Assembly: GCA_001725215.1 (NCBI GenBank)
Contig: MEFT01000097.1
Span: 1 to 10,294 of the forward strand
Length of the DNA: 10,294 bases
Origin: Clostridium sp. SCN 57-10
GTDB lineage: Bacteria > Bacillota > Clostridia > Oscillospirales > Butyricicoccaceae
Direction of reading: 5' to 3'
The translations under genes and the position numbers were made by a program. Below, in pieces: positions 6,834-10,294 of this stretch. Position 1 is the stretch's first letter. Every line of letters starts with the position of its first letter. The notes under the pieces were generated by a model that did not search any database, was not told the origin of the DNA, and was given only the letters and a program-made list of their open reading frames with translations.

Positions 6834-7400
6834 ATGGTTCCGCAATTTCTCGACCCCTCGAGCGGTCTGTTATGCACACAGCTACAGGTATCGAATGCAA
6901 ATAGACGACTTTGGACAGAGCATGTGCTTTGGACGAGATTTTTTATGATCAGCACTGCGTTCAGCTTGCCGGATTTGCCATTTGTAACGCAGCGGCTATT
7001 GCAAAACCCACATGATTTTGCCGCTGAACTCTGCCCGTTGTATGGCAAGCAAATCGCCATGCGCTTTGACAGACTTCTGACCGAGCATCTTCTCATTGCA
7101 GCCAAATTAGTTGCCGCCGCCAAAGCCGGTGACACCGCGGAAGTGGAGAAACAGAGAAAGCTGTGGTACGAGAACGCCGAGGATATCGCGTGTTTTCTTG
7201 CGTCCATCAATCCTTTTTGGAGAGAACGCGTTTGGAGAGATTTGTTGCTTGACCATTTGCGCATGACCGAAAACGAGGCGGTGCAAATCCTAACTGGTCA
7301 ATATGAACAGAGTATCAAAGATTTTGACGTTATTCAAGCGGAGGCGTTGCAGATGGCTGATGTGATGACGTGCGGCATGATTCGGCAATTCGGCAGCTAA
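6834..7400 (+). CDS. Conserved all-helical protein of unknown function (188 aa)
   Basis: A soluble protein predicted to be nearly all helix. The start is fixed by AAGGAG at 6821-6826, 7 bases before ATG. Recognisable blocks are LWTEHVLWTRFFMIST (about 26-41), RLLQNPHDFAAELCPLYG, LLTEHLLIAAKLVAAAKAGD, WYENAEDIACFLASINPFW, and a C-terminal YEQSIKDFDVIQAEALQMADVM. I know this family from many Firmicutes, where database entries sometimes carry the name acetylglutamate kinase. Nothing in the sequence supports that: there is no amino-acid kinase fold or glycine-rich phosphate loop, and the length is wrong (kinases run to about 280-300 residues). The two similar helix-rich halves (…LLTEHL…, …LLLDHL…) hint at a four-helix bundle with paired histidines. 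Function is unknown. By eye its codons are more AT-rich than those of the exporter genes. Confidence 0.82.
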   Translation: MVPQFLDPSSGLLCTQLQVSNANRRLWTEHVLWTRFFMISTAFSLPDLPFVTQRLLQNPHDFAAELCPLYGKQIAMRFDRLLTEHLLIAAKLVAAAKAGDTAEVEKQRKLWYENAEDIACFLASINPFWRERVWRDLLLDHLRMTENEAVQILTGQYEQSIKDFDVIQAEALQMADVMTCGMIRQFGS

Positions 7401-7488
7401 ATGCGTGTAGTAGCTGTGCGGCCATTGCTTATGTTCAAGGTGAAGTACAGACTGCTTGACAGAATGATAAAAATAAGCCTTAAAATCC

Positions 7489-7527
7489 GCCCTGAAAGCA
7501 TTGACAATCAGTGCTTTCAGGGCTTTT
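7489..7527 (+). terminator. Intrinsic terminator after the 188-aa gene
   Basis: A perfect 12-bp stem (GCCCTGAAAGCA at 7489-7500 with TGCTTTCAGGGC at 7512-7523), 11-base loop, then TTTT. It lies 88 bases past the stop codon. In the other direction it could slow transcripts from the MerR gene, but no T-run follows immediately there. The rest of 7401-7620 holds nothing I can call. Confidence 0.75.
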
Positions 7528-7620
7528 ACTTGCGCATTCAACTTGTGAAAACAAGGGGAAGACTAGAATGGCGTCATATCGTTCATCATCTATCCCCGTA
7601 TTTCGTTGCAGCTATGATTG

Positions 7621-8439
7621 CTATTTTTTCCTGACAGTATAGCATACTTCTGTCACATACTCATTCGGATTCTGTGTTTCGTGGGGGCTGACATGGTAGA
7701 TGCAGAACATGATACCGTCAAATTCATAGCCGTTATCCTGTACCCAACTTGCCACCGCATGGTTTACTTCAGTCAACTGATCGTAGCTGCCCTTGTAGGT
7801 TGCTGAAGCAATTTCCATTTCAGGCTCAGTCTTGAACACCACATTTTCCGTGTTTTGATAGCTGCCCTTGACGGTCATCTGCACCTCCACATCCACATCT
7901 CTCTCTTTATAGTCGTCATCGTGGAATATGGCGAGGCTGTTGCAGTTGTCGGCAATCTGCATCCCCAAATGTGCTGTTTCCTGCATCATAATGCCCCACA
8001 GCATTCCCTCTTGGTCGTAAGCGGGAATTACTTTTCGCACACTGGCAACATATCGCTCTGGCATTCTTTTTACAGTTACATTATATTTCATAGCAGTTTC
8101 GTCCTTTCTCAGCCGATTAATGGCTGTTTCAAGGAGCAGTAAACGGCGATTCGCCTCCTCCGCTTCTATTTGCATCTCTGCTTGCTTGACTGATAGAAAT
8201 TCTGCCAACGCCCGCGGATTGTCGTAGCTTTTCAGGATTTGACCAATAGCCGCAAGACCAAAGCCCATATCTTTTAAAGCCGCAATCCGGCCAGCCACCG
8301 GCAGTTGATCCTCCGCATAATAGCGGTAGCCGGTAAAATCATCCGTGGTCTTGGGTGTGAGCAGACTGAGTTCATCGTAGTGGCGGAGCATCCGTATACT
8401 GATCCTTGAGAGTTTTGAAAAATCACCTATTTTCAGCAT
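7621..8439 (-). CDS. MerR family regulator with GyrI-like effector-binding domain
   Basis: A 272-residue activator-type regulator. Residues 1-70 are a MerR helix-turn-helix and wing (MLKIGDFSKLSRISIRMLRHYDEL, then GYRYYAEDQL). A dimerising coiled coil spans about 75-112 (FLSVKQAEMQIEAEEANRRLLLLETAINRL). Residues from about 115 to the end form the GyrI-like/AraC effector domain seen in BmrR-type multidrug sensors, closing with FCIYHVSPHETQNPNEYVTEVCYTV. I take the ATG at 8439: GAGGA sits 7 bases before it, MLKIGDFSKL is the canonical opening, and the longer frame to 8493 would run across the gene's own -10 box. It probably binds bulky hydrophobic or cationic ligands and controls its own promoter; no other target gene is next to it. 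Codons are visibly more AT-rich than in the left half, suggesting separate ancestry. Confidence 0.9.
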   Translation of the reverse strand: MLKIGDFSKLSRISIRMLRHYDELSLLTPKTTDDFTGYRYYAEDQLPVAGRIAALKDMGFGLAAIGQILKSYDNPRALAEFLSVKQAEMQIEAEEANRRLLLLETAINRLRKDETAMKYNVTVKRMPERYVASVRKVIPAYDQEGMLWGIMMQETAHLGMQIADNCNSLAIFHDDDYKERDVDVEVQMTVKGSYQNTENVVFKTEPEMEIASATYKGSYDQLTEVNHAVASWVQDNGYEFDGIMFCIYHVSPHETQNPNEYVTEVCYTVRKK

Positions 8440-8481
8440 TTTAGTATCCTCACATATATGTGTTTTCTTGAGCTCATCCGT

Positions 8482-8512
8482 AGTATAAAGCATACCACAA
8501 TGTGAGAGTCAA
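8482..8512 (-). promoter_or_regulatory. MerR-type promoter with 19-base spacer
   Basis: On the minus strand TTGACT (8507-8512) and TATACT (8482-8487) are separated by 19 bases, two more than usual. That overlong spacer is the hallmark of promoters that MerR proteins activate by twisting the DNA. The spacer contains CACA-T-TGTG (a 9-base odd palindrome). Predicted start near 8475. Autoregulation by the downstream gene is inferred. Confidence 0.7.
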
Positions 8513-8555
8513 TAGGGGTTTTTAGTTTAATGCTTAGTATCATATTTTTGCACAC

Positions 8556-8598
8556 AAAAAAAGACATAACCTTTCCTTAGCGAAAAGCTATGTCTTTT
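8556..8598 (-). terminator. Terminator of tRNA-Trp
   Basis: On the minus strand AAAAGACATA (8589-8598) pairs perfectly with TATGTCTTTT (8559-8568), with a further interrupted CTTT/AAAG stem inside, and T's continue to 8556. Its first base is the last A of the tRNA CCA end. Confidence 0.88.
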
Positions 8599-8671
8599 GG
8601 CAGGGGCAGAAGGACTCGAACCCTCAAGAACGGTTTTGGAGACCGGCATGTTACCATTACATCATGCCCCT
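8598..8671 (-). tRNA. tRNA-Trp (anticodon CCA)
   Basis: A 74-base cloverleaf on the minus strand. Acceptor AGGGGCA/TGCCCCT is 7 perfect pairs; the D arm is ATGT/ACAT; the anticodon loop CTCCAAA gives anticodon CCA, reading UGG; the T arm is GAGGG-TTCGAGT-CCTTC with a G-T pair. The discriminator is G and CCA is encoded. The outermost anticodon-stem pair is a C-T mismatch, the only defect seen. It has its own promoter and terminator, so it is an independent single-gene unit. Confidence 0.95.
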
Positions 8672-8684
8672 AAGCGACTTCCTT

Positions 8685-8713
8685 ATTATACACAACGAAG
8701 CGCTTCTTGTAAA
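8685..8713 (-). promoter_or_regulatory. Promoter of tRNA-Trp
   Basis: On the minus strand TTTACA (8708-8713), 17-base spacer, perfect TATAAT (8685-8690). The predicted start is near 8678, a few bases before the mature 5' end at 8671. The spacer contains the 10-base palindrome GAAGCGCTTC (8697-8706). Confidence 0.9.
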
Positions 8714-8725
8714 GAGGGAAAATGC

Positions 8726-8750
8726 AAAAACCGCCGCCCAAAGGCGGCGG
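8726..8750 (-). terminator. Terminator after the 51-aa gene
   Basis: On the minus strand CCGCCGCC, a 4-base TTTG loop, GGCGGCGG and TTTTT: an 8-bp all-GC stem ending 7 bases after the stop codon. It ends the XRE-ImmA-small-protein unit and separates it from the tRNA promoter. Confidence 0.93.
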
Positions 8751-8756
8751 CGCGGA

Positions 8757-8912
8757 TTAGATTTCTTCTTCGTCACAGCAGCAGCACGCCGCGTGGCGGG
8801 TGCGCTTGCAGGCTTCCAGATACTGAGGATTGAGCTTGAAGAAATAAAACGCAAACAGTGCGAGCGCCGAAAGACCGGCGGTAAATGCGGCAAAGCCAAT
8901 CAGCTTTTTCAT
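8757..8912 (-). CDS. Small membrane protein with C-terminal four-cysteine cluster (51 aa)
   Basis: Starts at the ATG with AGGAGG 7 bases upstream; longer frames would include its own promoter. The protein begins MKKLIGFAAFTAGLSALALFAFYFF: two lysines and then about 22 hydrophobic residues, either a single membrane anchor with the short tail outside or inside, or an uncleaved signal. A short linker (KLNPQYLEACKRTRHAA) precedes four consecutive cysteines and an acidic end (DEEEI). The cluster could bind a metal or undergo disulfide exchange; that is inference. It has its own promoter, but there is no terminator between it and the ImmA gene 46 bases upstream, so it can also be the last gene of that operon. 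I do not recognise a named family. Confidence 0.72.
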   Translation of the reverse strand: MKKLIGFAAFTAGLSALALFAFYFFKLNPQYLEACKRTRHAACCCCDEEEI

Positions 8913-8939
8913 AATCTGTCCTCCTGTTGTTTTCGTGTA

Positions 8940-8954
8940 GCCTATTCGAATGGC
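8940..8954. promoter_or_regulatory. Palindrome at the start point of the 51-aa gene
   Basis: GCC-T-ATTCGAAT-GGC: a perfect 8-base core with GCC/GGC flanks and one bulged base. It begins 3 bases past the -10 box on the minus strand, covering the predicted start site, where an operator would block initiation. No cognate regulator is identified. Confidence 0.35.
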
Positions 8955-8957
8955 TTC

Positions 8958-8987
8958 ATTATATATCAACATGCCCAAAAAATGCAA
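8958..8987 (-). promoter_or_regulatory. Promoter of the 51-aa membrane protein gene
   Basis: On the minus strand TTGCAT (8982-8987), 18-base spacer, TATAAT (8958-8963). It overlaps the last codons of the ImmA gene, giving the small gene expression independent of the upstream operon. Confidence 0.72.
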
Positions 8988-9429
8988 GTACATTCCGAGC
9001 TTCTGTTTGTGAGCATAAAAAACCGCGTGTTTCTTGATAAAAATGCAGTGCCCGAACCACGAATTCGGGCGGAAGATTAAAATGTTCAGCTAGCTCCCAC
9101 GGCTCGCGTATGCCGGCGCGCAGCGCGCAGCAAAGCTCATCAAACGGCAAAAGCCGCTCGATAGCCCAGCGCTCGGCGCGCCGCTCGTGCCGTGTGATAA
9201 GATCGAGAGGACTGTCTACCCGATGGGTTGCGCCCGTCATAATATGTCCGGCTTCGTGCGCCACGACGCATGCTTCTTCGGCGCTGTCCGAAAGCTGAGA
9301 CGGGTCGATAAATACCGCAAACTGGTCATCCAGCTCAACGGTTACGGCTTTGGCAAAGCCTACCTCGCAGTCGAACATGCGCACGCCGGCTTCATGAAGG
9401 TCCGCATAAATATCGAACAGCTTGTTCAA
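8959..9429 (-). CDS. ImmA/IrrE family metallopeptidase
   Basis: A 156-residue cytoplasmic zinc peptidase. HEAGH at residues 58-62 supplies two histidines and the catalytic Glu59; the following helix HERRAERWAIERLL (81-94) has the acidic residues expected to give the third ligand. The start is a TTG overlapping the repressor's stop (TTGA), with AGGAGA at 9437-9442 and a 7-base gap; the next Met is residue 18, too far inside. In the ICEBs1 element of Bacillus subtilis, ImmA cleaves the partner XRE-type repressor ImmR on a signal, releasing the genes it holds off. The same gene pair here, tightly coupled, suggests that this enzyme cuts the regulator encoded just upstream. The activating signal is unknown. 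Confidence 0.9.
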   Translation of the reverse strand: MNKLFDIYADLHEAGVRMFDCEVGFAKAVTVELDDQFAVFIDPSQLSDSAEEACVVAHEAGHIMTGATHRVDSPLDLITRHERRAERWAIERLLPFDELCCALRAGIREPWELAEHFNLPPEFVVRALHFYQETRGFLCSQTEARNVLAFFGHVDI

Positions 9430-9755
9430 TCCCGTTTCTCCTGTTGCTGCTGAAAAAAACGCGCCATCTCAAGCAGCCTTTCTTTGTTTTCCTGCGTAAG
9501 CTCGCGTGCCGCATCATACATGGCGTAGGTGAAGTCGTCAAAACCGAGCGGTGCGGCCGCTGCGGGCGCGTCTAGCCCCAGCAGATAGTCTGCCGAAACA
9601 CCGAACAGCGCGGCAAGCTCGGAAAGTGAGGCCGCATCGATGGTGCGTGCGCCCGTTTCCCAGTTGGAATAACCGTTTTGTGAGATACCCATGTGTCGCG
9701 CAACCTCTGCCTGCGTCATATGCTTTGCGCGGCGTGCTTCCTTCAGTCTGTTCAT
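9426..9755 (-). CDS. XRE family repressor (ImmR-like)
   Basis: A 109-residue DNA-binding protein. Residues 1-60 form a Cro/CI-type helix-turn-helix (MNRLKEARRAKHMTQAEVAR, then HMGISQNGYSNWETGARTI with the recognition helix SQNGYSNWE, and LFGVSADYLLGLD). An Ala-rich linker (APAAAAP) leads to a C-terminal helical part ending in FFQQQQEKRD. The ATG at 9755 is chosen because GGGAG lies 8 bases upstream and the domain starts there; the open frame to 10070 crosses both promoters and the divergent gene and is not coding. It is followed with overlap by an ImmA peptidase gene. Three 17-base operator-like palindromes lie in front of it, so it probably represses both itself and the divergent glycine-rich gene, and is removed by the peptidase. 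Confidence 0.92.
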   Translation of the reverse strand: MNRLKEARRAKHMTQAEVARHMGISQNGYSNWETGARTIDAASLSELAALFGVSADYLLGLDAPAAAAPLGFDDFTYAMYDAARELTQENKERLLEMARFFQQQQEKRD

Positions 9756-9777
9756 TTTATCAACTCCCGATGCAATA

Positions 9778-9806
9778 ACAATATCACAATAAGAGATATA
9801 ATGCAA
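9778..9806 (-). promoter_or_regulatory. Promoter of the XRE-ImmA operon
   Basis: On the minus strand TTGCAT (9801-9806), 17-base spacer, TATTGT (9778-9783): a moderate sigma-A promoter. Operator O2 covers almost the whole spacer and enters the -10 box, which fits autorepression. Confidence 0.65.
9782..9798. promoter_or_regulatory. XRE operator O2
   Basis: TATCACAATAAGAGATA, a 17-base imperfect palindrome of form TATCnC-N5-GnGATA. It sits in the spacer of the minus-strand XRE promoter. Confidence 0.65.
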
Positions 9807-9814
9807 GAAAATTC

Positions 9815-9843
9815 TTGACATATCCCAAAATGAGATATATAAT
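9815..9843 (+). promoter_or_regulatory. Consensus promoter of the glycine-rich gene
   Basis: TTGACA (9815-9820), 17-base spacer, TATAAT (9838-9843): a perfect vegetative promoter, expected to be very strong unless repressed. Predicted start about 9850, 23 bases before the ATG. Confidence 0.93.
9821..9837. promoter_or_regulatory. XRE operator O1
   Basis: TATCCCAAAATGAGATA fills exactly the 17-base spacer of the plus-strand promoter. The arms match in all but one position pair (C5 versus A13). Confidence 0.72.
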
Positions 9844-9859
9844 ATCCCTGTAAGCGATA
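9843..9859. promoter_or_regulatory. XRE operator O3
   Basis: TATCCCTGTAAGCGATA has the same TATCnC-N5-GnGATA frame. It starts at the last base of the -10 box and covers the predicted start point; its centre is 22 bases, about two helical turns, from that of O1. Confidence 0.6.
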
Positions 9860-9872
9860 AAGGAGGGATAAA

Positions 9873-10294
9873 ATGAGTATTGTAAGTGCATTCCCCGGCG
9901 GAGCGGGGAGCAAAAGACGCCTTTGCACCGAGACGATACTGCAGTCGCAAAGCTGGACGTGCCCTGCGGGCGTGACAAGCGTTAACGTGCGCCTTTTCGG
10001 AGGCGGAGGCGCGGGCGCAGGCGTGTATGGAAGCTTCACACAGTTCGGCGGCGGAGGAGGCGGAGGCCACATGGCTTACGCCGCATTGTCCGTCGTTCCG
10101 GGCAATACATATGCAGTCACCATCGGAAAAGGCGGCACATGCGTTAACGGCGCGGCGTCTGCAGGGGGCGTTACTTCATTCGGGGCGCTGCTCTCCGCTT
10201 CGGGCGGCAGCGGCGGAAGCGCGACAAATGCAGACGGTGGCAGCGGAGGAAGCGGTGGCGGAGCCGCAACGCTATCAGGAAAGGGCGGAAACGG
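9873..10294 (+). CDS. Glycine-rich, phage-tail-like protein (3' cut by window)
   Basis: The frame opens at ATG 9873, with AGGAGG at 9861-9866, and stays open to the window end: 140 residues seen. After a short N-terminus (MSIVSAFPGGAGSKRRLC) comes a glycine-rich domain opening: SWTCPAGVTSVNVRLFGGGGAG at about 27-48, a run of seven glycines at 59-65, a strand reading MAYAALSVVPGNTYAVTIGKGG (67-88), then repeats of GGSGG from 111 on. The W-x-(V/C)PAGVT and VxPGxTYxVxIGxGG pattern is that of glycine-rich domains found in phage tail fibres and some surface proteins. No signal peptide is visible. Expression is from a perfect promoter covered by XRE operators, so it is the likely regulated output of the XRE/ImmA pair. 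Whether it is a prophage structural protein or a domesticated surface or adhesion protein depends on the sequence to the right. Confidence 0.85.
   Translation, partial: MSIVSAFPGGAGSKRRLCTETILQSQSWTCPAGVTSVNVRLFGGGGAGAGVYGSFTQFGGGGGGGHMAYAALSVVPGNTYAVTIGKGGTCVNGAASAGGVTSFGALLSASGGSGGSATNADGGSGGSGGGAATLSGKGGN

Noticed and set aside
7456..7486. TTGACA with TAAAAT 19 bases downstream
   Set aside because: The start would fall inside a terminator stem and no gene follows on the plus strand.
7401..7634. 77-codon frame starting directly after the 188-aa gene
   Set aside because: No ribosome binding site, no recognisable motif, and it reads through the hairpin terminator at 7489-7527.
8597..8833. 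Plus-strand frame beginning MAGAEGLEPSRTVLETGM
   Set aside because: This is the antisense of tRNA-Trp, a well-known kind of spurious protein; it also runs across a promoter and a terminator.
9758..9774. Possible fourth XRE operator beginning TATC
   Set aside because: It lacks GATA at the required position and the inner C/G pair.
9426..10070. XRE frame extended to 214 codons at its N-terminus
   Set aside because: The extension crosses both divergent promoters and the glycine-rich gene; the helix-turn-helix domain and ribosome binding site place the start at 9755.

Overview
The window looks like a chromosomal segment of a fairly GC-rich member of the Clostridia (Firmicutes). The evidence is strong AGGAGG-type ribosome binding sites, consensus sigma-A promoters, a Firmicutes-type tRNA-Trp with encoded CCA, a DUF4130/radical-SAM pair, a MarR-controlled heterodimeric ABC exporter and an XRE/ImmA pair. 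Genus cannot be told from the sequence. No IS element, CRISPR array, rRNA or integrase is visible.

Left part (1-2150, + strand): the C-terminal end of a radical-SAM DNA-repair protein overlaps a DUF4130 'DNA metabolism' partner. A YgjP/SprT-like zinc peptidase and a 57-codon basic, proline-rich small protein follow. A perfect 13-bp hairpin with a T-run closes the block.

Centre (2188-6280, + strand): a consensus promoter with a 14-bp palindrome at the start point drives three overlapping genes, a MarR regulator and the two halves of an ABC exporter. The first half has a degenerate ATPase site (Asp for Glu, Gln for His) and a good LSGGQ. The second has the catalytic Glu and His but an altered signature, so the dimer should have one active and one degenerate site. 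A convergent double zinc-ribbon protein follows, with its own promoter.

Right-centre (6660-8520): by eye more AT-rich from about 6740. It holds an all-helical 188-aa protein of unknown function behind a possibly structured leader, and a MerR regulator with a GyrI-like ligand domain whose promoter has the 19-bp spacer typical of MerR control.

Right end (8556-10294): a complete tRNA-Trp unit (promoter, gene, terminator); a 51-aa membrane protein ending in a four-cysteine cluster; and an ImmA-type peptidase and XRE repressor in one minus-strand operon. Divergently there is a glycine-rich, phage-tail-like protein cut by the window end. Between XRE and the glycine-rich gene lie three 17-bp operators of form TATC-N9-GATA. 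One sits in the spacer of each divergent promoter and the third at the start point of the glycine-rich gene. This compact switch, with the peptidase as likely anti-repressor, is the most interesting system in the window.
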